Notes: a model not told the origin generated them from the letters alone. 64,000 nucleotides of DNA from Tengunoibacter tsumagoiensis (GCF_003967535.1 NZ_BIFR01000002.1:372001-436000), one strand, 5' to 3'; positions 1 through 9,133 are shown, counted from the stretch's first letter. A program made the numbers and translations.

Positions 1-2
1 TA

Positions 3-1175
3 GAGACTGCTCATCAGATCGCCGAATTATTAGTTCAGCGCAGTGGAAAGAAGTGGCAGGTTCAATCTTCAGTTGAGCGTCGCGATGTTCTGGCTGGAAG
101 TGATTTTCTGGTGAATACCATCGAAGTTGCTGGTATGGCGAATGTTCGTCATGACTATGATATTCCTTTAAAGTATGGGGTCGATCAGTGTATTGGCGAT
201 ACAATTGGACCGGGCGGTATTTTTAAAGCTCTGCGAACAGGCCCGGCCTGGCTTGATATTTTGCGAGATGCCGAAGAGCTGTGTCCAAATGCCTGGGTAC
301 TCAATTATACCAATCCTATGTCCATCCTGACATTGACTGCTCTGACTGCAACAAAGATGCGTACCGTTGGGCTCTGTCATAGTGTCCAGGGCAGTTCAAA
401 GCAGCTCTCTCAATATCTGGATGTGCCTTACGAGGAACTGGAATGGAATTGCGCGGGTATCAATCATAATGCCTGGTTCACCGTTCTCCGCCATAAGGGC
501 GAGGATATGTATCCTCGTCTGCGTGAGCGCATGAAATTGAGCGAGGTGTATGAGAAAGATCCTGTTCGTCTCGAGATGATGCTTTACTTTGGCGCATTTG
601 TCACAGAGAGCAGCGGACATTTCTCTGAGTATGTGCCTTACTTCCGTAAACGTCCAGACCTGATTGAAAAATATTGCCGCAAGGGCTATCTGGGTGAAAG
701 TGGTTTCTATGCCACTACCTGGCCTGAATGGCGTGTGAAGAGCCAGCAGACCATACTTGATATGATTGAAGGTCGAACGGAGATTCCTTTCAGCCGTAGC
801 CACGAATATGGATCAGATATTATTGAAGCAGTGACGCAGCATCGCCCAACCGTTATTTATGGAAATGTGCGCAATACAGGGTTAATCGATAACCTTCCTG
901 ATGGATGCGTTGAAGTCGCCTGTCTGGTTGATCGCAATGGCGTGCAGCCCACACACTTTGGCCCATTGCCTGAGCAGCTAGCTGGTCTTAACCGCTCTCA
1001 CATGACGGTTCATACGCTGATGCGAGATGCCATTGTTAATAAAGATAAAGAAGCGGCTCGCTATGCTCTCATGATGGACCCGCTGACGGCCGCCGTCTGC
1101 TCGCCCGCTGAGATTCATGCCCTGTTCGATGAAATGTGGGAGACGGAGCGAGAATATCTTCAGCCCTTTGCGTAA
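3..1175 (+). CDS. GH4 family glycosidase (alpha-galactosidase MelA-like), 5' partial
   Basis: The reading frame is open from the window edge, so the N-terminus with its NAD-binding Rossmann start lies outside. The visible part is about 390 residues and resembles NAD- and Mn-dependent GH4 glycosidases. These hydrolyse glycosides by an oxidation/elimination mechanism in the cytoplasm. Visible family marks are DFLVNTIEVAG, IGDTIGPGG, the NYTNP segment, GLCHSVQG (the Cys is the expected metal ligand) and GINHNAWF (the His is the expected metal ligand). The GTG at 111 is internal: residues before it match the family (RRDVLAGSDF), so it is not the start. GH4 also includes alpha-glucosidases and alpha-glucuronidases, so the substrate is uncertain. 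A stem-loop follows the stop codon. Confidence 0.85.
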   Translation, partial: ETAHQIAELLVQRSGKKWQVQSSVERRDVLAGSDFLVNTIEVAGMANVRHDYDIPLKYGVDQCIGDTIGPGGIFKALRTGPAWLDILRDAEELCPNAWVLNYTNPMSILTLTALTATKMRTVGLCHSVQGSSKQLSQYLDVPYEELEWNCAGINHNAWFTVLRHKGEDMYPRLRERMKLSEVYEKDPVRLEMMLYFGAFVTESSGHFSEYVPYFRKRPDLIEKYCRKGYLGESGFYATTWPEWRVKSQQTILDMIEGRTEIPFSRSHEYGSDIIEAVTQHRPTVIYGNVRNTGLIDNLPDGCVEVACLVDRNGVQPTHFGPLPEQLAGLNRSHMTVHTLMRDAIVNKDKEAARYALMMDPLTAAVCSPAEIHALFDEMWETEREYLQPFA

Positions 1176-1199
1176 AAACTGTCTGTAACAATTGATTGT

Positions 1200-1234
1200 A
1201 TCAGGAGATATAAGCATGTCTTGTATCTCCTGAT
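1200..1234 (+). terminator. stem-loop after GH4 gene
   Basis: An 11-bp perfect inverted repeat (ATCAGGAGATA at 1200–1210 and its complement at 1224–1234) lies 25 bases after the GH4 stop. It is followed by a weak T-rich stretch (CTTATATG), so it is a plausible but not ideal intrinsic terminator. The remaining 1235–1556 stretch shows no convincing gene apart from the Shine-Dalgarno sequence of the next one. Confidence 0.5.
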
Positions 1235-1556
1235 CTTATATGTAGATATGATTGAGGATACAATCGCGTGCGCCCAGATTTTAGCGCAAATGAAGTTCTA
1301 GTTGTACTGTTGTAAAAGTGTGACAATAAGTGGATAGAGTAGAATCTCTTTTTGATCTGTCCATGCAATTTCACGTGCCACGCTCAGCGCCTTTTTCTGC
1401 GTGTTTTTTGCTATTGCCCTGGTGAGTATGATAGAGAGTGCGGATGGTACGCTTCATCTGATCCATAATTCAGCATGAAGATAGAATCATTCGCCAAAGC
1501 TTGCTAGTTGATGATGCGATGCGTTCAACGAAATCTTCCAGAAGGAGGAACTCTCT

Positions 1557-1943
1557 ATGTCCTATCCAGGGAACGAAGATCAGTGGTCACAGCAAGACGA
1601 CCTGAATTCCCCAGAGCGATTAACACACTCGAGCAATGAACCCTTACAGCCACCCGTTGATCAATCACAGCAGCCTCAGCAGACTGGTTATGTTGACCAA
1701 TCGCAGCAGGCGGCTAATCCAAAGGATGAGTCCCATTCGATGGATCAGGTCCGCAGCCAGACTGAGCAGCAGATTGACAATGCTATCGACAATCTGGCAA
1801 ACAAGATACCCGGTGCTGGAAAGTATGTTCAGCAGGCCAAAGACGCTGCCTCGGGCATTCTGGATTCATTAGAAGCGCAGGCAGAGAAGAGACTGGGTGG
1901 TCTGGGTGGAATCTTTGGTGGGAATAAGGAGAAGGATAAATAA
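1557..1943 (+). CDS. hypothetical Gln-rich hydrophilic protein (128 aa)
   Basis: I do not recognise a family. The start is well supported by AAGGAGG about 9 bases before ATG 1557. The first 60 residues are low complexity, rich in Gln, Pro and Ser (SQQDD, QSQQPQQTG). Residues 65–110 look helical and amphipathic (QTEQQIDNAIDNLANKI, then YVQQAKDAASGILD). The tail is Gly-rich (GGLGGIFGG) and ends in Lys/Asp. There is no signal peptide or membrane segment. It sits alone between the GH4 gene and a convergent regulator. The C-terminal half loosely recalls small MT0933-type antitoxin-like proteins, but that is a weak resemblance. Confidence 0.7.
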   Translation: MSYPGNEDQWSQQDDLNSPERLTHSSNEPLQPPVDQSQQPQQTGYVDQSQQAANPKDESHSMDQVRSQTEQQIDNAIDNLANKIPGAGKYVQQAKDAASGILDSLEAQAEKRLGGLGGIFGGNKEKDK

Positions 1944-1975
1944 GCTCCTTTGTGTAGAAGTAGCGTTTGCCCAAT

Positions 1976-2025
1976 AGAGTCAAGCACGTTCATTGTTCAC
2001 AAGGACGATGTCTGTGCTTGACTCT
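1976..2025. terminator. shared stem-loop between convergent genes
   Basis: A 12-bp perfect inverted repeat (AGAGTCAAGCAC at 1976–1987, complement at 2014–2025) with a 26-base loop sits between the stop of the Gln-rich gene and the stop of the convergent MocR gene. Neither side has a proper T-run, so it may act as a termination or mRNA-end stabilising element for both strands. Confidence 0.5.
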
Positions 2026-2032
2026 GTTGCGA

Positions 2033-3550
2033 TTAGAGAGACTGCATCTGTTTTTTGCTGAGAGCAGACTGAAGTACCTGCGCCATAGACTGTATCGTTG
2101 CATGCATCTCCTGTTGATTTACCGAGGGATATCCAAAGAGCAGGCCATTGTAAGCAGGCAGAAGAGTTGTGTATGTTTTCACAGCGGGTGCAATGATATC
2201 GTGTTGTGCAAGAAGCTGTGATAGGTGGACAGCATCGAGATCATCATTGAGAAGGCCTACAACATGCATTCCTACCTCAGCTGGTCGGAGCGTAATGAAG
2301 CCTCCAAGCTCACGTGCGACCTCTTCTTGGAGGCATTGCAGGCGCTCATGATAGAGGGTGCGCATACGCCTGAGATGGCGTGAGAAATGCCCCTGGACCA
2401 TAAATTCTGTGAGAACGAGTTGATCAAGAATGGGCGGCTGTCGATCGGCAATGGCACGTGCGGCTGTAAAGGCATCAATGAGATCGGGTGGAACAACGAG
2501 GTAACCGAGCCGTAGCCCGGGGAAAAGAACTTTGCTCATGGTCCCGACGTAGATCACCCTGCCATTGCAGTCCAACCCCTGTAATGATGAAAGAGGGCGT
2601 CCAGTATAGCGATACTCGCTATCATAATCATCTTCAAGAATCCAGGCACCCGACTGGTTGGCCCACTGGAGCAGGGCCAACCTTCGTGAGAGACTCATAG
2701 TGACCCCCAGTGGAAACTGGTGTGAAGGGGTAACACTGACCATTTGCGCGCCTGGTGCCCGTCTGATACCTTCCGTTACCACCAGCCCTTCCTCATCGAC
2801 AGGAATCGGTACAATCTGTGCTGAAGTTGCCTGTAGGGCTCCTCTCGTCCCGAGATAACAAGGATCTTCAAGCCAGACCTGATCATCTGGATCTAAGAGC
2901 AACCGAATGGCAAGATCGATACCTTGTTGGGCACCTGAGACAATAATGACCTGTTCGGCAGCACACCGAACGCCTCGAGCCGCCTGAACATACGCAGCGA
3001 TCTCTGCTCGCAACCCAGGATAGCCAGCTGGATGAGTATAGTTCAGAAGATGAGCGGACAGATTGCGTCCGCACTGCGCCATCAATCGTGCCCAGATATC
3101 AAATGGAAAATGTTCCAGAGCTGGAAGCCCGAGACGGAAGGGCTTACTATATTTGTCATCCCAATAGCGCCTGGGCGAGACTCTTGTTCCTGCAATCACC
3201 TGGCCTCGTCTGGAGAGACTACGGTGTGTATCGAAGTCAGGGAGAGCATGCTCAATCTGTGCAGGAAGATGGAGGAGCTCATCAGGAAGATCGGGAGCGA
3301 CATAGGTTCCGCTCCCAACCTTACCATAGATATAGCCCTCTGCATACAACTGCTCAAACGCGGTGAGAACGGTTAGACGTGAAAGATCCAATTTTTGTGC
3401 AAGTAAGCGTGTCGAAGGAAGACGCTGGTTAGCGCTTAATTTTCCAGTGAGGATAGCTTGACGGAGCTCTCTATAAAGTTGTTGATAAAGAGGCATTTTG
3501 GCGGACGTATCCAGAGTCAAGAACAGATCGCTTTCCGTATATTTTGTCAT
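2033..3550 (-). CDS. MocR/PdxR-type regulator (GntR wHTH fused to aminotransferase fold)
   Basis: At 505 aa this has the usual MocR length. Residues 10–80 form a GntR-type winged helix (QQLYRELRQAIL, then RLPSTRLLAQKLDLSRLTV). The remainder is a fold-type I aminotransferase domain with EDPCYLGTRG, EDDYDSEYRY and a PLP-lysine segment GTMSKVLFPGLRLGY. Known members use PLP as an effector rather than a cofactor for catalysis; several activate PLP synthesis, GABA or taurine genes. None of those target genes is adjacent here, so the target is unknown. The start lacks a strong Shine-Dalgarno. No divergent partner gene is present, which is unusual because many MocR genes lie next to their target. 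Confidence 0.9.
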   Translation of the reverse strand: MTKYTESDLFLTLDTSAKMPLYQQLYRELRQAILTGKLSANQRLPSTRLLAQKLDLSRLTVLTAFEQLYAEGYIYGKVGSGTYVAPDLPDELLHLPAQIEHALPDFDTHRSLSRRGQVIAGTRVSPRRYWDDKYSKPFRLGLPALEHFPFDIWARLMAQCGRNLSAHLLNYTHPAGYPGLRAEIAAYVQAARGVRCAAEQVIIVSGAQQGIDLAIRLLLDPDDQVWLEDPCYLGTRGALQATSAQIVPIPVDEEGLVVTEGIRRAPGAQMVSVTPSHQFPLGVTMSLSRRLALLQWANQSGAWILEDDYDSEYRYTGRPLSSLQGLDCNGRVIYVGTMSKVLFPGLRLGYLVVPPDLIDAFTAARAIADRQPPILDQLVLTEFMVQGHFSRHLRRMRTLYHERLQCLQEEVARELGGFITLRPAEVGMHVVGLLNDDLDAVHLSQLLAQHDIIAPAVKTYTTLLPAYNGLLFGYPSVNQQEMHATIQSMAQVLQSALSKKQMQSL

Positions 3551-3687
3551 ATATGCTCAATTCGCTGAATTTTGCTGAGATAAAAAATAGTATGAAGATT
3601 GTAACGAAAAATAGTCTTATCCGCAAGTTCAATCTTCAATGAGTAAGATTACAGCCTGTCAGGGCCCCTCGCACAAGAAGAAGAGAC

Positions 3688-3713
3688 ATAGAAGGGAACA
3701 GAATCCCTTCTAT
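3688..3713 (-). terminator. stem-loop after SDR gene
   Basis: A 10-bp perfect inverted repeat (3688–3697 / 3704–3713, 6-base loop) lies about 100 bases downstream of the minus-strand SDR stop and upstream of the MocR start. The T-tract is poor. It is followed on the plus strand by near-repeated AGAAGATTTTC stretches of no clear function. Confidence 0.4.
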
Positions 3714-3818
3714 AGAAGATTTTCAGAAGATTTTCGGAAGGTTTTCATCTCTACTGATGGGAAGGAAGAGGAGAACAGATAATGACGGCTCTGTCTCCCC
3801 TCCTGTTTGGATGTGGAA

Positions 3819-4601
3819 TCAGCCTTTGACGAGTGACGAGGCACCATCAATATAGATCTCGCTACCAGTAATATGGCGAGCAGAGTCAGACATCAAAAAC
3901 GCAGCCAATTCTGCCACATCATTCGATTCAGCAGGTTTTCCTTCACCAAATGGAATATTCCCAACGGGATAGTGAACAGGAAACTGAATCTCATGCATAT
4001 TTTTAAGCTCCGTATTGTGCTGAATCTCCGTTCTGGTCTCGCCAGGACAGATCACATTCACCCGAATATGGTGGCGAGCCAGCTCAACTGCCAGCATCTT
4101 AGCCATCGCAACCTGCCCTGCTTTCGTTGTCGAATAAGCCGTAGCGCCAGTATTACTAAAGATGCGTGTTCCATTGATGGATGAATTGATGAGGATATTC
4201 CCCCCTTGCTTTTTTAGATGAGGGACTGCATATTTGATTGTCAAAAAGGTTCCAGTGAGATTGATTGTTATCGTACGATTCCAATCGTCCAGGCTTAAAT
4301 TTTCAATAGAGGTCCAGACGCCATTGATGCCAGCGTTGGCGAACACGATATCGAGCCTGCCCCAGGTATCGATAATAGTCTGCATCGCCTGTATGATCTG
4401 CGCTTCATTGGCGACATCGGCCACGAGAGCCATCGCCTCACCCCCCTCGTGTTGGATTTCAGTTGCAGTCTTCTCCACTTCTGTGGCTGTTCGGCTAAGA
4501 GCTACTATACGGATGCCTTGTTTTGCCAGAAGATGTGCAGTTGCTTTCCCAATGCCGGAGCCTGCGCCTGTAATAAGTGCAACTTTGCTTGTCGATGTCA
4601 T
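3819..4601 (-). CDS. SDR family NAD(P)-dependent oxidoreductase (260 aa)
   Basis: Classical short-chain dehydrogenase. It has a TGAGSGIGKA cofactor loop near residue 13, FANAG near residue 90, a catalytic Ser in NSSING, a YSTTKAG Tyr-Lys pair, and a CPGETRTE loop. I chose the ATG at 4601 (MTSTSKVALI), which has GGAAGG about 7 bases upstream. Longer in-frame starts would add about 70 residues with no family match. The substrate cannot be read from the sequence; relatives are glucose-1-dehydrogenase or 3-oxoacyl-ACP reductase-like. It lies 235 bases after the six-hairpin glycosidase gene on the same strand and may be a loose operon partner. Confidence 0.88.
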   Translation of the reverse strand: MTSTSKVALITGAGSGIGKATAHLLAKQGIRIVALSRTATEVEKTATEIQHEGGEAMALVADVANEAQIIQAMQTIIDTWGRLDIVFANAGINGVWTSIENLSLDDWNRTITINLTGTFLTIKYAVPHLKKQGGNILINSSINGTRIFSNTGATAYSTTKAGQVAMAKMLAVELARHHIRVNVICPGETRTEIQHNTELKNMHEIQFPVHYPVGNIPFGEGKPAESNDVAELAAFLMSDSARHITGSEIYIDGASSLVKG

Positions 4602-4836
4602 GATCATCCCTTCCATGAATGATAAGTTGAGTGGAAACCATTTGTGTGTGCAGATTGACGAGATATCCGTGAGTGCTTCCAAGGTACGGCATTGTATGAT
4701 GCAATGGACGCGCTTTATTATAACCTTTTTTTGCGAAGATTTGTACAAAATACGAGATCCACATAGCTGCCAGAGAGGACAGCCATGTGGACCCCATGCA
4801 ATCGCTTTGCGCAAAGATCCTTTTCGGGTCAGCTAA

Positions 4837-7311
4837 TTAGAGCACCTGTGTCAATGGAGCATACGTGATCTGAATCTGCTGAACACCGGTTAAAGGCAGT
4901 TGGAAATCTACATAATAGGATTGTTCAACCTGTGTTCGCACAAAATCAACCTCCTGACCATTAACCTTGACAGAAATGGCCTGTCCGGTCTCGGCGGGCA
5001 AGAGAATATGAGCGTTGCAGCGTTCTCCGCTCCCGGCCACATCAAACGTGAGCAGTCCTCGTTGTTGATCATGGTGGTATGCATAGGCCAGATAACCACC
5101 TGACTCAGGATAAGTAATCGTCGTTGAGACCTGCGTAGTAGTAGTAGCAGTCCACCGTGGAGCTAACGTCACCTGTTGATAGGCCTGAGTCTCATCAACA
5201 ATCCCGACCAGTCCTTCAACCAATGCATAGACGATAGCCGCAGCCCCCCAGCCGTCTGGAATACCAAACGAGATGGGATTTGTTGGGAAAGAGACTGCCT
5301 CAGCCCCCAGCGTAATCCCTAGAATGCCCCAGAAGGCACCGGTTTCAGAAGCTTCGAGAACAAGCTCGGCAATTTCACGTTCGGGATGCGGGTTCGCCAG
5401 ACCATAAGCCAGCAGGCCAATATTTTTGCAGTAAGCATTCTCGCCCCTCCATGCGACGCGCGTGATAGAGGGATCGGTCTGCTCAGGAAGCCACCAACCT
5501 TGAGCATTGTAACCGCGCACAATATATTGAGTGAAGGCGCTCCCATCAGCATACTTTATGATCGCCTTGCCACTCACACCGCCACCAATATTGTGTGCAA
5601 CCGTATGCAAAAAGTAGATTGAGCGGGCGGTTGAATGGACTGGCAGTGTAACCTTTTGTACATAGCCCTGTCGTTGGCTGAGACCAATCGCAGCCCGGCG
5701 GTGATTGGTAGCTGGATCAGGAATCAAGAACGGGATCTCCGCCAATGTCTGCTCGCCTGTTGGAACTGTATGGAAGTCGTTATCTCCTTCGCCGGTCCAG
5801 CCAGGAACGCCGTCAGCGCCAGCGCCAGCGACATCGATATTAGCAATTGAAGAGATATCAAGAGGCGTAAATGACCGGACGGGCTGCGCAGGCAAGGAGC
5901 CAGTATAGGCATTATGATAGCGGCTGCCATGCTTTTTTCCAAGCGCGTGAATGCGCTGTAAAATGTCAACTGCGTATGCTTCATAACCATGTTGGAAGGC
6001 ACCATGAGCCAGCTCACCGGCAACAATGGTCACAACGCCACCATTCATATATTGCCAGAGGCCATTATGACCGCCAAACCCCTTTAAGAAAGGCGGATAG
6101 ATAGTGTACCATTCGCCAGGGGAACCTTCAGGGAGCTGCTCTTTTATACCAAGATATGTCTCAATAATTGCAGTCGCCTGATCATGTTCAATATGTCTAT
6201 TGATAGAATAGGAGTTAGAGAGTGAGACCTGCGTGCTTTCATCAACGCCCAGATCGCGTTTTCGTTCGGGATGTTCGGGGACATGATGTGTAAAGAAACG
6301 ACCATTCCAACTAACTTCATTTAAGCGTTGGCGGATCGCATCAGCGCGTTGACGGAACCTCTCGGCTTCCTCTAGACGTCCGATATGGGCCAGCATCTCT
6401 GCCAGGTAGTCACAACTGGCGGCATAACCAGTATTATCACCAAACATCACGCCAAAATGAGTTTTCTCCAGATCGATCTGCATCGCATCATGTACAGCTG
6501 CACTATCTGCCTCCGTCTGGAAATCCCACGTATCAATAGTATATCCTCGTTTAAGCAATTGATATTTGTCGGACCAGCGATAGGGGCTGTTGATTGTATA
6601 GTCAAGAGCCTGGATGGCAGCATCAAGAATAGTGCTCATCCAGCCAGAGTCATTTGTCGCTTTCCATGTATAATACAGACCCTCAACAAAAAGATATTCA
6701 ACATCATTCTCGACAGGGATACGTTTGAGTTCTGAGTGTCCATCATTGATTTGACGAATAAAATCGCCCTTGGCAAAGCGGGTATCCCAGAAATTGGGTT
6801 CTGGACTACGATCATAGATATTATCCCAGATCATTCCATCTTCGCGTTGACTGTCGCGATAGAGTTCAATTGCAGATTTTAACCCATTTGCAAAATACTT
6901 TTTCCCTTTAAGTACATGGACATGATCGCGGAGCCAGCAGATAAAAAAATGATAGACCTTCCCATTGTAGCGATTATAATCTAAATGGACCTCTTTAAAC
7001 ATAGTATAGTAGAGCATTTGGAGGAGTTCGGTATAGAAACCATCCTGGTCATGAAGCTCTGTGGTGGCTTGCACCAGAAATGTGATCTTCTCTTGTACCT
7101 GAGCCAGAGTATTTTCGAACGTAATACTTTGTATACCACCAGCACCAGCGATGGTAAACTCAAGTGTTGGATGCGCTCCCAGACGAGCGTATTCTCTCCC
7201 CAACCCATCCCGTACGACGATACTGCCTTCCTGCTCGGTAGGAATATCAATCAGAGTCACACGTTCCAGGGGTTTTAGTGCTTCACCAGGGTATTTATGT
7301 GCTAATTTCAT
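4837..7311 (-). CDS. large six-hairpin (alpha/alpha)6 glycosidase-like protein (824 aa)
   Basis: No signal peptide, so probably cytoplasmic. Residues 130–470 look like an alpha/alpha six-hairpin catalytic barrel: repeated helical pairs with aromatic-acidic motifs (CWLRDHVHV, QREDGMIWDN, TWDFQTEADS, EWYTIYPPFLKG, LWQYMNGG). The C-terminal 300 residues look beta-rich, as in trehalase-, GH94- or GH78-like enzymes. I could not place it in a numbered GH family. Candidate acids are in the WDFQTEAD and NGG-containing loops, by inference only. A strong promoter with flanking TTGGTCTAG / CTAGTCCAA half-sites lies just upstream. These resemble the sites at the amino-sugar locus at 59–61 kb, hinting at an amino-sugar oligomer substrate. 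Confidence 0.75.
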   Translation of the reverse strand: MKLAHKYPGEALKPLERVTLIDIPTEQEGSIVVRDGLGREYARLGAHPTLEFTIAGAGGIQSITFENTLAQVQEKITFLVQATTELHDQDGFYTELLQMLYYTMFKEVHLDYNRYNGKVYHFFICWLRDHVHVLKGKKYFANGLKSAIELYRDSQREDGMIWDNIYDRSPEPNFWDTRFAKGDFIRQINDGHSELKRIPVENDVEYLFVEGLYYTWKATNDSGWMSTILDAAIQALDYTINSPYRWSDKYQLLKRGYTIDTWDFQTEADSAAVHDAMQIDLEKTHFGVMFGDNTGYAASCDYLAEMLAHIGRLEEAERFRQRADAIRQRLNEVSWNGRFFTHHVPEHPERKRDLGVDESTQVSLSNSYSINRHIEHDQATAIIETYLGIKEQLPEGSPGEWYTIYPPFLKGFGGHNGLWQYMNGGVVTIVAGELAHGAFQHGYEAYAVDILQRIHALGKKHGSRYHNAYTGSLPAQPVRSFTPLDISSIANIDVAGAGADGVPGWTGEGDNDFHTVPTGEQTLAEIPFLIPDPATNHRRAAIGLSQRQGYVQKVTLPVHSTARSIYFLHTVAHNIGGGVSGKAIIKYADGSAFTQYIVRGYNAQGWWLPEQTDPSITRVAWRGENAYCKNIGLLAYGLANPHPEREIAELVLEASETGAFWGILGITLGAEAVSFPTNPISFGIPDGWGAAAIVYALVEGLVGIVDETQAYQQVTLAPRWTATTTTQVSTTITYPESGGYLAYAYHHDQQRGLLTFDVAGSGERCNAHILLPAETGQAISVKVNGQEVDFVRTQVEQSYYVDFQLPLTGVQQIQITYAPLTQVL

Positions 7312-7335
7312 AAAACGGTCAGCTCCTTCTCATCT

Positions 7336-7394
7336 TTGGTCTAGTAACTGTGCTGTACTAGTCCAAGTATAAGCAGAATAAATGCATGAGTCAA
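7336..7394 (-). promoter_or_regulatory. sigma-A-type promoter with GntR-like operator half-sites
   Basis: On the minus strand, TTGACT (7394–7389) and TATACT (7371–7366) are separated by exactly 17 bases, an excellent vegetative promoter for the six-hairpin glycosidase gene starting at 7311. Immediately downstream of the -10 lie inverted half-sites, TTGGACTAG on the minus strand (7366–7358) and TTGGTCTAG on the plus strand (7336–7344). They are placed to block initiation or clearance. The half-site TGGTCTA is shared with the sites at 59238–59273. The regulator assignment (GntR/HutC at 61430) is inference. Confidence 0.65.
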
Positions 7395-7523
7395 GGTTTT
7401 TTGAGGTGAAAATGAAATGGTTATTAGTATTTGGGAAAGAAAAAGAAAGAAAGAGAAGGGAATCGAAAGGTTATAGACAAGTTTTGCCAGGGTAGAGTTC
7501 AGTGTTGGAGGTAATCACAGACC

Positions 7524-7604
7524 TTATGAGATGGTCTCTCCACTGGAATCATTCTTCAACAACCTTTTGAAGAGAATGGTTCCGGCGGATACCCCATCTC
7601 ATAA
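7524..7604. repeat. 81-bp imperfect palindrome
   Basis: An 11-bp perfect outer stem (7524–7534 / 7594–7604) encloses a second long stem (7545–7559 / 7567–7583, with a mismatch and bulges) and a short loop. The whole element can fold into a single cruciform or RNA hairpin. It lies about 50 bases after the glycosyltransferase stop and 210 bases upstream of the glycosidase gene on the minus strand. It could be a strong 3' end, a palindromic dispersed element, or part of a leader. The rest of 7312–7653 shows only the promoter above. Confidence 0.6.
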
Positions 7605-7653
7605 ACGGGATTTTGTGCGAGGATGTAAGGAATTACCTTGTTGTGATCATGAA

Positions 7654-8871
7654 TCAGGCCTTCTGTAATTCCTTAAGGTGCATAAGAGCATCTACCGCCT
7701 TCTGTGCTCCGCCAGCCGTACGGACAGTCTCCTGCATAGCCAGTGTCTGCTGCCGATAGGTAGGATCGGCCAGAATCTTTTCCACGCTTGCCCGAAGAAC
7801 CTCGGCCGTAACAGACGCTGCATTAAGCGCGATACCAAGACCTAATTCCTGAACGCGTTTTGCATTCATCGCCTGTTCGGGCATCTGTGGAATCCCAATC
7901 AGGGGCACGCCATAGTAGAGGCTCTCCATCGTACTGTTCATACCACAATGAGAGATAAACACAGAGCTATGAGCCAGCACATCGAGCTGTGGAATATGAG
8001 GGGCGACCAGGAAATTTTCAGGGATTGCATCCAGTTCAGAGGGATCGATATTTTTGCCATACGCCATAACTACTTGATAGGGAGAATCTTTAAAGGCAGC
8101 AAAACACTGATTGAAGAATTGTGTCTGACTATTAAAGACAGTCCCAAGGGAGATATAGAGCGTTGTTTTGCCATGTAAACGTTCTAAAGGAAAATTGTTA
8201 TCATGAAGTCGTGGTTGGAGCGCTGGCCCTACAAACACAAAACGCTCATCGAAGCTCTCTGCAAAGGGCTGAAAACTGCGTGGGATAAAGACGATATTGA
8301 GAGGTTCTGGCTGAGCAAACATGTCCATCACATTCAGGGTTGGGATATGGTATGTCTCGCAGATCTGCGCCAGGGTGGCATCAAGTTTTTTGAATATCTC
8401 GGGTGGGGGGCCTCCGGCCTGTGATTGTTGACTGCGCATTATACTTACGAGATTAAACTGAGCGTTCATCGCATAGGAGGGCCGTAAGGCAATGGCAGGG
8501 ACATGTAAGATCTGTGCAAGTAGTTTGCCCCACAAGCACATCATATCATAGAGAATATAGTCTGGCTGTTCAGCGCGAATGCGATCAAGCAATTGCGGAA
8601 TCATGACTTTACTCTCTTCAATCATGCGCAATGGCATCATATTCTGCATTACAGCGGGATCGTTGAGATTCCAATTGGTTGGTGGGCGCATTGCAGGCAT
8701 AGAAGAAGTATAGGGTTGGAAGACCGCCCCGGTTGCTTCAATCGGAGCACGAAAGTCTTCAGTTAAGTAATAGCTCACTTCTTGTCCGCGGTTCACTAAT
8801 TCCTGGGCCACTGCCAGCGTAGGATTCACATGCCCATGGGCAGGTACATTCAAGAAAACATATTTTGGCAT
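7654..8871 (-). CDS. macrolide-type (MGT/UGT) glycosyltransferase
   Basis: GT1-fold transferase of 405 aa, the usual length. The N-terminus (PAHGHVNPTLAVAQEL) is the acceptor domain with the conserved His near residue 13. Residues 310–350 carry the donor-sugar signature (FISHCGMNSTMESLYYGVPLIGIPQ). Relatives move a sugar from a nucleotide sugar onto macrolides, flavonoids or other small hydrophobic molecules in the cytoplasm, often giving self-protection. The start at 8871 has GAGGAAAT upstream. A long perfect dyad at 8977–9003 lies about 110 bases upstream and may control it. No polyketide genes are nearby, so detoxification of foreign compounds is likelier than biosynthesis. Confidence 0.88.
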   Translation of the reverse strand: MPKYVFLNVPAHGHVNPTLAVAQELVNRGQEVSYYLTEDFRAPIEATGAVFQPYTSSMPAMRPPTNWNLNDPAVMQNMMPLRMIEESKVMIPQLLDRIRAEQPDYILYDMMCLWGKLLAQILHVPAIALRPSYAMNAQFNLVSIMRSQQSQAGGPPPEIFKKLDATLAQICETYHIPTLNVMDMFAQPEPLNIVFIPRSFQPFAESFDERFVFVGPALQPRLHDNNFPLERLHGKTTLYISLGTVFNSQTQFFNQCFAAFKDSPYQVVMAYGKNIDPSELDAIPENFLVAPHIPQLDVLAHSSVFISHCGMNSTMESLYYGVPLIGIPQMPEQAMNAKRVQELGLGIALNAASVTAEVLRASVEKILADPTYRQQTLAMQETVRTAGGAQKAVDALMHLKELQKA

Positions 8872-8976
8872 CTATTTCCTCATGTAGATCATCACTGATA
8901 ATAGGTATCTTCGCTGAAAAAAAACTGGAGAAGATGGGAACGTTCAAAAGCCTCTCCATCAGAGTCTATTATAACC

Positions 8977-9003
8977 AAATAGTTTGATGACGTCAAACTA
9001 TTT
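8977..9003. promoter_or_regulatory. 11-bp perfect dyad, likely repressor operator
   Basis: AAATAGTTTGA at 8977–8987, spacer TGACG, then the exact complement at 8993–9003. The 27-bp dyad is AT-rich and lies between the glycosyltransferase gene (minus) and the promoter of the RIO kinase leader (plus). The form is typical of TetR- or MarR-family operators. No such regulator is encoded next to it. Confidence 0.6.
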
Positions 9004-9054
9004 AGCAGCATTAGCAGAAACGAAGGTAAAGGAAGAGTCTTTTTACATGAAGCA

Positions 9055-9084
9055 TTGACTTTTCATTTTTGCATATGGTATTCT
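9055..9084 (+). promoter_or_regulatory. sigma-A-type promoter
   Basis: TTGACT at 9055–9060 and TATTCT at 9079–9084 with an 18-base spacer. It reads toward the small ORF at 9134 and the RIO1-like kinase at 9421. Confidence 0.6.
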
Positions 9085-9133
9085 CTGTTGAGAAGCGAAA
9101 ATGATTTGTAATAAACGAAAGGAGGCAGAGAAT

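Noticed and set aside
4234..4836. 200-codon plus-strand ORF over the SDR gene
   Set aside because: Antisense shadow; the SDR frame has all catalytic motifs.
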